Of a stretch of 28,392 bases of DNA, positions 1-7,290 are shown piece after piece. Numbering within the stretch: position 1 is the first letter of the stretch; every line of letters starts with the position of its first letter. The DNA lies in the IMG/VR virus record IMGVR_UViG_3300034062_005178, positions 1 through 28,392 of that record. The stretch is one strand, 5' to 3'. The stretch comes from a virus. The notes under the pieces were generated by a model that searched no databases, was not told the DNA's origin, and saw only the letters and a program-made list of their open reading frames with translations. A program made the position numbers and the translations under genes.

Positions 1-585
1 CGCGACCGAGTTGGCGTAGATGTCAAACGATCCCATCGCGCCGCCCGGATCTTGGTCAACCAGGTCGGTTGTCCAAAGGGCGGTCTGGAACGTCGCCGAG
101 GTCGGATCGAAGTCGATCATCCGCACGCGGCTTCCAATCCTGCCCGAAATGGGGACAATGGAGACGAACGCGCACCGCTTCAGGGTCGGGTGCCAGTCCA
201 GCGAGAAGCCGCCGTAGAGCGTCCCCGCACCAAAGTTGCCCCGGATGCCGCGCTGAGAGTCGAGCACCCAAAGGCTGCCCGTGATGGGGCCAGCCTCGAC
301 ACTCACGCCAGCGCCAAGGGCGTTGGACGTGCCCGCCTCATACCCAGAAACGCCGCTCGCGCGACCGACCACGGCAAGGGCTTGGACCTTTGCACCTTGG
401 CCAAGCTGTGTCTGGAACGCCTTGGAGAGCGACGGGCGCGGACCGAACCGAGGCCGGTTCACTGGGTCCGAGCCGAAAACGCGGACATTCCGAAGGTTCT
501 CCTGTGGGGAGAACATCTCCGGCGTGTCCAGCGTCGTCGTGTTGTTGGCCGCACCCCGGAGGGGCGGTGCCAATCTCCGAGGCAT
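1..585 (-). CDS. Virion-associated protein, N-terminal part (cut by window edge)
   Basis: The frame opens at an ATG (583-585) behind a good ribosome site (AAGGAAA) and stays open to the left edge, so only the first 195 residues are seen. The visible protein begins MPRRLAPPLRGAANNTTTLD and is rich in Gly, Ser, Val and aromatic residues, as in beta-rich tail or virion proteins. It has no signal peptide or membrane segment. It is the last visible member of the leftward structural operon, 18 nt after the stop of the 223-aa gene. I do not recognise the family; a tail, tail-tip or head-tail joining role is inferred only from position. Confidence 0.75.
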   Translation of the reverse strand, partial: MPRRLAPPLRGAANNTTTLDTPEMFSPQENLRNVRVFGSDPVNRPRFGPRPSLSKAFQTQLGQGAKVQALAVVGRASGVSGYEAGTSNALGAGVSVEAGPITGSLWVLDSQRGIRGNFGAGTLYGGFSLDWHPTLKRCAFVSIVPISGRIGSRVRMIDFDPTSATFQTALWTTDLVDQDPGGAMGSFDIYANSVA

Positions 586-603
586 GGCGATTTCCTTCCG
601 GGT

Positions 604-1275
604 TTACGCGCGCATCGCGGGCGTGCGGAGCGTGGCGTGACGGAGGTACTTGATCTTCGTGGCGATCATCTGGATCTCAAGAGCGGTGCCGACCGCCTCG
701 TTGGGGTAAAGCTGGATGGCGACGCTCTCAGAGCCGTCGAGGGCCGCAAGCTGGGCGGCGGTCATGGCGCCAGTGATGTCGAAGTCGCGCCAGACAAACC
801 CCTCCTCGTCAGCCTCGGCAAAGTCGGCCGCGCCAATCACGACCGAGACGGGCGTGCCAAGGGTCGCAAGGGCCGTTGCCCCGTCCTTGTGCCAGAATGC
901 CTGACAGGTCAGGGCAAGGTCGGCGTTGGGAGATGCCGATCCGGAGGTATCGCGGAGACGGCACTTGACGCGGAGGATCAGCTTAGGGTTGGCGTTGCGA
1001 CCATTGCCGCCGTTGCGCTGGATGGCAAACTGGTTCGGGAGGCAGGTGTCGAGGCGGATGATGTCGGTGGCATCGGCGGTTGCGTTCCACGCGAGCGACA
1101 TGAGGCTTGTGGCCGCAGCAGCAACGCCAACGATGCCGGCGCCGGTCGCAACCGGGATCAGGCCCGTGTTGAGACGCCACGCGCTGAGCGGAATGGGAAG
1201 CTCCTCGAAGTACGCGCCGTCGTCGGAAACGCTCTGGTCGATGACCGTGTTGATCGTGAGTGGGGATGCGCCCAT
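604..1275 (-). CDS. Hypothetical virion structural protein (223 aa)
   Basis: The ATG start is preceded by CAGGAG at good spacing. The 223-aa product is Ala-, Leu- and Thr-rich with alternating hydrophobic residues (for example LILRVKCRLRDT and SVAIQLYPNEAV), suggesting a beta-sandwich virion protein. No signal peptide or clear transmembrane helix is seen; one Ala-rich stretch (GIVGVAAAATSLMSLAW) near residues 48-64 is mildly hydrophobic. It lies 14 nt after the 271-aa adaptor-like gene and shares its operon. Function is not recognised; capsid decoration, head-tail joining or tail protein are all possible. Confidence 0.75.
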   Translation of the reverse strand: MGASPLTINTVIDQSVSDDGAYFEELPIPLSAWRLNTGLIPVATGAGIVGVAAAATSLMSLAWNATADATDIIRLDTCLPNQFAIQRNGGNGRNANPKLILRVKCRLRDTSGSASPNADLALTCQAFWHKDGATALATLGTPVSVVIGAADFAEADEEGFVWRDFDITGAMTAAQLAALDGSESVAIQLYPNEAVGTALEIQMIATKIKYLRHATLRTPAMRA

Positions 1276-1289
1276 GACAATGCTCCTGT

Positions 1290-2105
1290 TCAGACGACGG
1301 TGCCGTCGGTGGTGATGAAACTTGGGGTCAGACTTGAGGTGCGAGCGTCCGAGCTATCCCCCAGCGAACCCGCATGGCGGGGCTTGGAGTCCTCGTCAAA
1401 CGCGATAGATGCAATCAGGCTCTCGGTGGCCCTGGCCCTGTTGATGTCGCTGGGCGCGTGGGCCGCGACCGCCATATCGACGATGGTGAGGTCGTGCGAG
1501 GCTGGCCAGTTGCCACGGTCGGCGTCGTTGACCATCTTCGTCGGCTCGATCTTGAGCCGCGTGGTCAGCGTGATGGCCCGGCTTGGCGTTGGGAACACCC
1601 GCATCTCCATCGGTGGACGCTGGTTGGGGCTGTTGCCGGGATCGGTGGATTGGAAGACCGCGCAGTAGAGGGGAGGCCCAACCTCGCTGGGCCGCTCGGC
1701 CTGCTTGCGGATGACCAGATCCACGCTGGTATCGACGACGTGGCCGCCGGTCGAGCCGTCGGACCAAGAGACCCGGCCTTTTGGGGCCGAGCAAACGCCT
1801 TCGGGGAGGCGATACCGGGTGGCGTCGCCGGCGATGTTGGCCGAGCCCGTACCGTCGGTGGTCAGCGAGACCGAAACGATGGGAGCCGTCCAAGACCACT
1901 GGACCGCCCGGCCTGTGCCTGGGTAGACCGCGCGGACAAACTGGCGAACGGCGTCTTGAAGGAGCCGCTTCACAAGGTCCGCGTCGTTGGTGTCGGATGG
2001 CGGCGCCGCCACCGTGCCGGAGTAATCGGCAATGCCAAGCCGCTCCGCGACTCTCGTCTGGAGCTCTCGAAAGGTCAGGGAGTGTTCTGCTGAGACGCTT
2101 GGCAT
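1290..2105 (-). CDS. Head-tail adaptor-like phage protein
   Basis: The 271-aa product starts at an ATG behind AAGGATTAC. Its N-terminus (LTFRELQTRVAERLG, then DLVKRLLQDAVRQFVRAVYP around residues 45-65) has the helical pattern of phage adaptor or connector proteins that sit below the portal, as in podovirus gp4 or tail-tubular-A-like proteins; these commonly begin with a helix followed by a conserved aromatic and W-rich segment. Here YPGTGRAVQWSW follows directly. The rest is beta-rich. It lies downstream of capsid genes in the leftward head operon, where an adaptor is expected. Assignment is by pattern and synteny only. Confidence 0.65.
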   Translation of the reverse strand: MPSVSAEHSLTFRELQTRVAERLGIADYSGTVAAPPSDTNDADLVKRLLQDAVRQFVRAVYPGTGRAVQWSWTAPIVSVSLTTDGTGSANIAGDATRYRLPEGVCSAPKGRVSWSDGSTGGHVVDTSVDLVIRKQAERPSEVGPPLYCAVFQSTDPGNSPNQRPPMEMRVFPTPSRAITLTTRLKIEPTKMVNDADRGNWPASHDLTIVDMAVAAHAPSDINRARATESLIASIAFDEDSKPRHAGSLGDSSDARTSSLTPSFITTDGTVV

Positions 2106-2251
2106 GTAATCCTTGCCGCGGCCGCCCCTTGGACGATCCCCCGTCTCGCGCGGACCCCGCTATAGGGACTCGCAAACTGGGTGTGGGGCGTGTTTTTCAG
2201 CCGTGGCAAGGTGAGTGAAGGGTCGAAGAGGACTGGTCGGAACCCGCCGGA

Positions 2252-2773
2252 TTAGCCAATCTGGTTGCCGAAGAAGACGCGCTTGAGGGCCGCCGAATCG
2301 GTCGTGTAGGCTTCAAGTGCGTAGCCGCAGAAGCCGGTTGAGAGGGCCGCGGCAGCGTCGAGGGTGAGGTTGAACGAGCCGTTGGTGACTTCGAGCGCGC
2401 CGCCAAGGGTCACGTCGGTCGTGCCGTCAACGAACGCCGTGATGTCGTCGGCGCGATCAACCACCCAGACGATGCCGCCGCGACGCTGGTTGCCGCTGAT
2501 GATGTCGTTGACGCCCGCAGGGACATCAACCACCAGCAGCTTCTTGAACATGAGGATGGCCGTTGCGGGGCGGGTCGCGTTGACCGGCTTCGCGCCGGCG
2601 GTGCTGTCAGCGCCGTCGTGCGAGTACGGGTCCACGCACAGAACGTGGCCGACCTGGAGGTTGGCGTTGATGGCGGAGCGGGATGCGGCCGTAGCGTTGA
2701 CATCCTTCGCCGTGTAAAACACGGGGAACGGGACGCCGCCCGTGTCGAACTGGCTTGATCGTGACTGTCCCAT
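2252..2773 (-). CDS. Small virion protein, possible capsid decoration or head protein
   Basis: A 173-aa protein starting at ATG with AAGGA upstream. It follows the major capsid gene directly in the operon. It is beta-rich with a DxxxGGALEVTNGSFNLTL segment and no charged coiled coil, membrane segment or signal. A decoration, stabilisation or head-fibre protein is a reasonable inference from its size and position next to the capsid gene, but no family motif is recognised. The 146 nt between its stop (2252) and the next gene start (2105) hold no recognisable site. Confidence 0.65.
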   Translation of the reverse strand: MGQSRSSQFDTGGVPFPVFYTAKDVNATAASRSAINANLQVGHVLCVDPYSHDGADSTAGAKPVNATRPATAILMFKKLLVVDVPAGVNDIISGNQRRGGIVWVVDRADDITAFVDGTTDVTLGGALEVTNGSFNLTLDAAAALSTGFCGYALEAYTTDSAALKRVFFGNQIG

Positions 2774-2832
2774 GTGATGCGTCCTTGCAAGTGGGCTCGC
2801 GCCCGTGGTGCTGTCGTGTGTGTTTCAGAGAA

Positions 2833-2861
2833 CCCCAGCGCCGCGTCCTGCGGCGCCGGGG
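2833..2861 (-). terminator. GC hairpin between capsid and downstream virion gene
   Basis: A perfect 7-bp stem GCGCCGC/GCGGCGC, extended by CCCC/GGGG across one A-C mismatch, with a 5-nt loop. It lies 18 nt past the capsid stop. On the minus strand the stem is followed by TTCTCT, a weak U tract. It may partly terminate or protect the 3' end of capsid mRNA so that capsid is made in excess; this role is inferred. Confidence 0.45.
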
Positions 2862-2878
2862 GTGTGCTGCTGTCAGGC

Positions 2879-3985
2879 TTAGAACGCGCCGTGGCCGACC
2901 CAGACCGCCTCGCGGGGGCTCTCACAGATGAGCTCGCCGCAAACGTCGATCGGGGCGTACAGGGAGTTGTGGGCGTCGGGCTTCTCGCGGAAGCCGCTCT
3001 CGCGGAACCAGAAGCCGGGCATCCGGGCGATGTAGCACTTGTCGTGGCGGACGCCGAAGATCGGGGCCGTCGCGTCAAGGTCAAGCTGCGGGGCGCGGAT
3101 GATGTTCACGCCGCCGACCGTGCTCTCCTGGAAGGGGAAGATGTCGGCCTTGTTGCCGCTGATGCGGCGATCATCGGGACCGGCGTTGATGAGGTCGAGA
3201 TACGCCTCGTGGAACGCCTGGTTGAGGAAGATCGAGACCGAGCCCATGACCGTCTCGCCGATCTTCTTGGGGAACGCCTTGAAGTTGGTGTAGTTGTTGG
3301 CGCGGCGGATGGCGCGGCAGACATCGAGGGTCAGCGTGCCGCCGTGCGTGAAGTTCCAGTTGCGCCAACGCTCGTTGTTGAGGTCCGCGGCGTCAATGCC
3401 CGCGAGGGTGCTCTGAGCGGTCGCACCGTTGGCGTAGCGGACGTACTGGCCGTTGAAGCCGCCCGTGGTGTCCGCGACGAACGTGCCGGAGCTGTTCATC
3501 GAGGGGCGCGCCCACTGGTAGAGGCTGGTGAGGCGCTTGCCGTCGTTGGGAGCTTGGGGGATGCCGAAGATGTCGCGCTCGAGGGTCGCGTAAACCTCCT
3601 CGAAGAAGGCATCCTTCTTCGTGTTGAGCATGTTCACGATCTGGCCGGGGCCGCCGTTCATTGCACGCTCGCGCGCGTCCACGACGATGCCCTTGCCCTC
3701 GTACTTCACGACCTTGACGGACGCGCGGACGGGGGCCGGACCCTCGACTGCGGACCAAGCCTCGTGGAAGTCCACGCCGCGGAAGGAACCGGAGTTCTTT
3801 CGGAGCTGGACCACCCACTCGAAGGTGTGGCCGTCGAGCGAGTTGCCCGACTTGCCGGAGAGGATGAACTTCTCAACGCCAGCGTACTGCTGGAGCTGCT
3901 GAGTCCCGACGTGCTTCCCCTTCATGAAGTTGGAGATGGTCGTGTTGAGGAGCGTAATCATCTGCGTCTGCGTGATACCGGGCAT
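2879..3985 (-). CDS. Major capsid protein
   Basis: A 368-aa protein with an ATG behind AAAGGAACC. It has the size, composition and position of a phage major capsid protein: directly downstream of an acidic scaffold gene and within the portal-scaffold-capsid order. Its N-terminal region (MPGITQTQMITLLNTTISNF) resembles the start of capsid proteins that assemble without a long cleaved prohead peptide. The middle has an E-loop-like segment (LRKNSGSFRGVDFHEAW) and later an (N/D)-rich region and GVRHDKCYIARMPGFWF near the C-terminus. HK97-fold membership is inferred. No catalytic motif is expected. Confidence is high for role, moderate for fold. Confidence 0.85.
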   Translation of the reverse strand: MPGITQTQMITLLNTTISNFMKGKHVGTQQLQQYAGVEKFILSGKSGNSLDGHTFEWVVQLRKNSGSFRGVDFHEAWSAVEGPAPVRASVKVVKYEGKGIVVDARERAMNGGPGQIVNMLNTKKDAFFEEVYATLERDIFGIPQAPNDGKRLTSLYQWARPSMNSSGTFVADTTGGFNGQYVRYANGATAQSTLAGIDAADLNNERWRNWNFTHGGTLTLDVCRAIRRANNYTNFKAFPKKIGETVMGSVSIFLNQAFHEAYLDLINAGPDDRRISGNKADIFPFQESTVGGVNIIRAPQLDLDATAPIFGVRHDKCYIARMPGFWFRESGFREKPDAHNSLYAPIDVCGELICESPREAVWVGHGAF

Positions 3986-4069
3986 GGCTTGGTTCCTTTC
4001 CTAAGTGACCCGGTGCGATCTCGGTGAGTGTTCAACGTGCGGGCGTCTGTGTGCCCGTTTGGTCTGTGT

Positions 4070-5128
4070 TTAGCCGTCGAGTCCCATCTTCTTCCACGCT
4101 GCTGTAGCGGCTTTCAGCGCGTCCTTGGCCTCGGGGGGAAGGCCGTAGGTGTCGTCGTCGGAGATGGCGGCTGCCTCCTGCGAGCGAACCGAGCCGCGTG
4201 GCCGGAGCGTCTTGGCCTTGTTGCGGGCCTCGACCTTGGCGTCGATGCGGCTGGGTGCGGAGGGCTTGCCGGCGGGGATCTGAACGTCAAAGAGGAAGCG
4301 GGCAGCCTTCGCAATCGCCTCGTCGTCGGTGAGCGTCCGTCCGCGGGCCTGCTCCTTCTGGGCGTAGAGGCGGGCGGTCTCAACGAGCTCGATGCGGTTG
4401 TCAATCTGGGCCTTGGTGAGCGTTCCCTTGGCGCCGTTGCCGATCTTGTCCGCGAGCCCGGCGTCTGCCTTGGTGTCGAGGAACTTGTGGATCTGGACGA
4501 CCCGCTGGGCCTGGGTCGCCTGCTGCTTCTCGCCGGTCAGAGCCGCGAGCTGCTTCTGCATCTCGGCGACCTGCTTGAACACGGGAGCGATGGCGTTCGC
4601 GGCCTCGTCGCCAAACTCGTCCTTGAAGGTCTGGACCAGCGCGTCGGGGTCGATGTTGGTGGAAGTTCCCGAGTCGGCCTGAGCATTTGGGCCTGCGGAG
4701 GCGGTCGGCTTTGCAGCGTCGGCCTTACCCGCACTCGGGGTGATCGGTTCGGCGGCTGGCTTCTCGCCGCGGAGCATGGCGCGGAAGTCGGCAAGGTCGG
4801 CGGCGCGGTCAAAGCCGTCGGGCTGGGCGTCCGTGCCCTTGCCCGCTTCGGCACCCTCTTCGTCGCCGTCCGTGGCGTCGTCGGCTGCGTCCTCTTCGGT
4901 TACCTCTTCCTCGGGCTGCTCGTCGTCGGCAAGGCTCTCGTAGGTCTCGGGCGGAGTCTCGGTGTCCTCGGGTGCCTCGTCCTTCGCGGGCTCAACGGTC
5001 GCGCGGATCGCTGCGACGGCCTCGGCGGAAAGCGAGTCGGGCATCTCATCCTGTTTGATGGAAGGCACAAACACCGGATCGTTTGCCGGTGTGGAAGGGA
5101 CGCTGTTTGCAGAACCCTGGGCGGACAT
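4070..5128 (-). CDS. Capsid scaffolding protein
   Basis: I place the start at the ATG at 5126-5128 (MSAQGSANSVPST) because a GGAG site lies just upstream; the longer upstream frame reads as unlike coding. The 352-aa product is very acidic in its N-terminal half (runs of E and D, around residues 40-90), then Pro-, Ala- and Lys-rich, with a helical, coiled-coil-like centre (FKQVAEMQKQLAALTGEKQQ) and a basic C-terminal part. This charge layout, and the position immediately upstream of the major capsid gene, fit a scaffold that guides procapsid assembly and is lost at maturation. No protease motif is visible. Confidence 0.8.
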   Translation of the reverse strand: MSAQGSANSVPSTPANDPVFVPSIKQDEMPDSLSAEAVAAIRATVEPAKDEAPEDTETPPETYESLADDEQPEEEVTEEDAADDATDGDEEGAEAGKGTDAQPDGFDRAADLADFRAMLRGEKPAAEPITPSAGKADAAKPTASAGPNAQADSGTSTNIDPDALVQTFKDEFGDEAANAIAPVFKQVAEMQKQLAALTGEKQQATQAQRVVQIHKFLDTKADAGLADKIGNGAKGTLTKAQIDNRIELVETARLYAQKEQARGRTLTDDEAIAKAARFLFDVQIPAGKPSAPSRIDAKVEARNKAKTLRPRGSVRSQEAAAISDDDTYGLPPEAKDALKAATAAWKKMGLDG

Positions 5129-5175
5129 GGGTAGTCTCCGCCCTTCACTCGCAGGAACGATACAAGGGGGAGAAT

Positions 5176-5207
5176 GCAAGTCCAGATAGCATCGGTGATA
5201 GACTTGC
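5176..5207. promoter_or_regulatory. Inverted repeat in divergent intergenic region
   Basis: GCAAGTC (5176-5182) and GACTTGC (5201-5207) form a 7-bp inverted repeat with an 18-nt spacer between the divergently read scaffold gene (start 5128) and small plus-strand gene (start 5233). The spacer contains AGATAG and TGATAG, the latter matching the half-site of the palindrome at 11957-11976. It could be an operator or an RNA hairpin. No convincing -35/-10 pair was found here. Confidence 0.35.
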
Positions 5208-5232
5208 GCACCGAAGGCGGTACGCTTTTGGC

Positions 5233-5448
5233 ATGACCACCAGACTGATCCGGTTCGGAAGCGTGACGGTAAACCCGGCGTTTGTGCAGGCCGTTCTGCG
5301 TGGGACGCACGGGCAGGGGCCGGGCGCAACGATCTACATGGCCAGCGAGCACGAGAAACTCACGTCGCTTTGGATTCCAGACGACTACGCCGATGTCGTC
5401 GATGCCCTGAACGGCAAGCCGCAAGCCCCGCACAAGGAGCCCGCATGA
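5233..5448 (+). CDS. Small conserved-looking phage protein, FlbD-like pattern (71 aa)
   Basis: The ATG at 5233 is chosen because the upstream frame overlaps the scaffold leader and GAAGGCGG lies upstream. The 71-aa product reads as a small beta protein: IRFGSVTVNPAFVQAV, then ATIYMASEHEKLTSLWI and a terminal helix DDYADVVDALN. This layout (beta strands, N-x-x-x-V, then a C-terminal helix) is loosely like FlbD-type small proteins and like its own downstream neighbour, with which it overlaps by ATGA. Both run against the head operon. Function is unknown. Confidence 0.65.
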   Translation: MTTRLIRFGSVTVNPAFVQAVLRGTHGQGPGATIYMASEHEKLTSLWIPDDYADVVDALNGKPQAPHKEPA

Positions 5449-5732
5449 CCACCCCCCGCTTCCTGATCCTGCCTGACCTGATCGTGAACGTGAACGACAT
5501 TGTGGCCGCCTACACGTTCTCCGATAACGCCGACCAAGCGACCGCGATTGACCTACGCGACGACCGCGGCACGGTCTACACGGGCGCGAAAGTGTCCGAA
5601 GTGACCGCCGCACTCCGCAAGGCGATGAAGGGGCCGACGGCTCCAGACATGGCCGGGCCGCCGTGGTTCCCACACGTCCCCATCGACATCGAGAAGCAGG
5701 CCCGCGAGACGAAGGCGGCTGGAAAGCCTTAG
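5445..5732 (+). CDS. Small phage protein, probable paralogue of upstream gene (95 aa)
   Basis: It starts at an ATG overlapping the previous stop (ATGA), so the two are translationally coupled. The 95-aa protein has the same order as its neighbour: a hydrophobic strand with V-N (LPDLIVNVNDIVAAYTF), a second strand pair (ATAIDLRDDRGTVYTG) and a helix (VSEVTAALRKAM), then an extended Pro-rich basic tail. The two are probably diverged duplicates. Its stop overlaps the stop of the FmdB-like gene on the other strand by four bases. Function is not recognised. Confidence 0.65.
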   Translation: MTTPRFLILPDLIVNVNDIVAAYTFSDNADQATAIDLRDDRGTVYTGAKVSEVTAALRKAMKGPTAPDMAGPPWFPHVPIDIEKQARETKAAGKP

Positions 5733-6100
5733 CTCGCCGCCACCTTCTGCCAAATCTTCGCCTTCGCCTTCATGTAGTCCTGCTGCTGCGCCCGGTCCTT
5801 GAACCGAACCGTGCCGTCCTTCTTGTCAATGCAGTTTGCCGACTCCGCGTCCCCGTTCGCCGCCATCTCGCGCTGCACTTTCACCACTTCATCCTTGTGC
5901 CAACCCTCGGTGATCGACTCCTGGCCGTCGCCGTGGAAGCGTCGATTCCCGTTCTGGACGCACTTCTTGGCGTAGACCTGCTCGGCTCTGGCGCCGCACT
6001 CGGGGCACGGGACGTGTCCGTTGTTGTCAAGTTCGGCAACTTTGCAGAACACGTCGCCGATAAAGTGGCAGTTCTGGCACTCAACGGGGTATTCGGGCAT
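5729..6100 (-). CDS. FmdB-like zinc-ribbon protein
   Basis: A 123-aa protein with an ATG behind AGGAG. The N-terminus MPEYPVECQNCHFIGDVFCKV followed by CPECGARAEQVY is the FmdB/zinc-ribbon pattern: one CxxC knuckle at residues 8-11, a second CPxCG at about 32-36. The remainder is a charged helical tail (KAKAKIWQKVAAS). Proteins of this kind are common small phage genes; they probably bind zinc and perhaps nucleic acid, but the biological role is unknown. It follows the methyltransferase by about 68 nt in the leftward operon. Confidence 0.7.
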   Translation of the reverse strand: MPEYPVECQNCHFIGDVFCKVAELDNNGHVPCPECGARAEQVYAKKCVQNGNRRFHGDGQESITEGWHKDEVVKVQREMAANGDAESANCIDKKDGTVRFKDRAQQQDYMKAKAKIWQKVAAS

Positions 6101-6168
6101 GGGTCAAACTCCTGTGAAAACCCGCGCCTCGGCTTTCACCGTGGCGCAGGCTGCGGGGTCGCTACCAG

Positions 6169-7290
6169 TCAGGCGGCACCCGGCAATGCCGGGGCCTTTT
6201 CGTTTGTGGTTTGGGGCATGAGCACGTTCGCAGCCTCCGCGATGCGGCGGCGTGCGATCTCGACGTACTCGGCCTCGCGTTCAAAGCCGATGAAGTTGAA
6301 CCCCTCCAGCATCGCGGCCTTGCCGGTGCTGCCGCTGCCGGTGAACGGGTCTAGGACGGTCCCGCCCGGCGGCGTGACTAGTCGGCAGAGGTATTGCATG
6401 AGGGCCGTGGGCTTGACGGTGGGGTGGTGATTCTCGCGGGCCGTTGACTTGCTTCCAGCGATGTCCCACGCGCGACCGTCGCCGCTTGGTGGGTGTGGCA
6501 TCTTTTGAGGCATCCCATCTAGCCCTTCCGACCGATCCGCCTTGCTCGCCTTGGGCACGTAAAAGAAGCGAGAGGCTGGCGCGTGCCAGTACCCATCTTC
6601 GCCATTCTCGCCCGGAATCCATCGCGTCTCCGGAAACCCCGCCAGCACCTCATCGCTGCCGTCGTGGATCAGGTTTGCGGGCCAGCGACCGAGTTCTTCC
6701 GCCTTCGCCACGGCCGCCTCGCCCCGTGCCTTGCACTGCGCAATGGCCGCCGAATCGTGCTTCCACGGTCGATCCCATCCGTCGGTCTTTGTGCTGACGC
6801 GCCCGCCGTTGAGTTTGTTGCCGTTGGCATTCACCCGGCACCCATCCACATTCACCGCGCCCGTCCCGTGCTGCAGCACGTTCGCCGCCACGGTGCCGGG
6901 GAAGGGCTTGCGGGCCATCGTGATCGGTTCAAGGGCGGGCTTTAGAGCCGTGCCCCAGCCGTTCCAATCACCATCAAGGTTGTGCGACTTCGGGAACCCC
7001 GAGCCGTACACCCAAGCGATCATGTCCCGAATCTCAAAACCAGCATCCTCGATCCGCACCGCCATGCGGTGCTGCGTGCGCGTCCCGGCGAACGCGAGCA
7101 AGTGCCCGCCCGGTTTCAGCACGCGAAGGCACTCGGCCCAGACCTCGACGGCTGGTACGTCGTAGTCCCACTTCTTGCCCATGAAGGACAGGCCGTAGGG
7201 CGGGTCAGTCACCACCGCATCCACGCTCGCATCCGGCATCGCCCGCAGCAGGTCCAGACAGTCGCCATGATCGACGCGCCAAGTTGTCAC
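6169..7290 (-). CDS. Beta-class DNA adenine (or N4-cytosine) methyltransferase
   Basis: A 373-aa protein starting at GTG, overlapping the portal stop by GTGA. Motif IV is TDPPYGLSF (DPPY at residues 29-32), the target-base pocket; motif I is DPFTGSGSTG near 314-323, the AdoMet-binding loop, followed by GFNFIGFEREAEYVEIA. DPPY first and FxGxG last is the beta-class order, so the enzyme transfers methyl groups to exocyclic amino groups, most likely N6 of adenine. It lacks a restriction partner, which suggests a role in protecting phage DNA from host restriction. Its place inside the head operon means late expression, matching methylation before packaging. Specificity cannot be read from sequence. 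Confidence 0.9.
   Translation of the reverse strand: MTTWRVDHGDCLDLLRAMPDASVDAVVTDPPYGLSFMGKKWDYDVPAVEVWAECLRVLKPGGHLLAFAGTRTQHRMAVRIEDAGFEIRDMIAWVYGSGFPKSHNLDGDWNGWGTALKPALEPITMARKPFPGTVAANVLQHGTGAVNVDGCRVNANGNKLNGGRVSTKTDGWDRPWKHDSAAIAQCKARGEAAVAKAEELGRWPANLIHDGSDEVLAGFPETRWIPGENGEDGYWHAPASRFFYVPKASKADRSEGLDGMPQKMPHPPSGDGRAWDIAGSKSTARENHHPTVKPTALMQYLCRLVTPPGGTVLDPFTGSGSTGKAAMLEGFNFIGFEREAEYVEIARRRIAEAANVLMPQTTNEKAPALPGAA

Noticed and set aside
52-1668. Long plus-strand frame opposite the virion genes
   Set aside because: Shadow of high-GC minus-strand genes that have ribosome sites and family-like proteins; the same holds for plus-strand frames at 2774-4027, 4028-5134 and 7284-8204.
2160-2168. 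CTATAGGGA, like the core of a T7 RNA polymerase promoter
   Set aside because: The rest of the T7 consensus is missing, no single-subunit RNA polymerase is present, and it faces right in a leftward operon.
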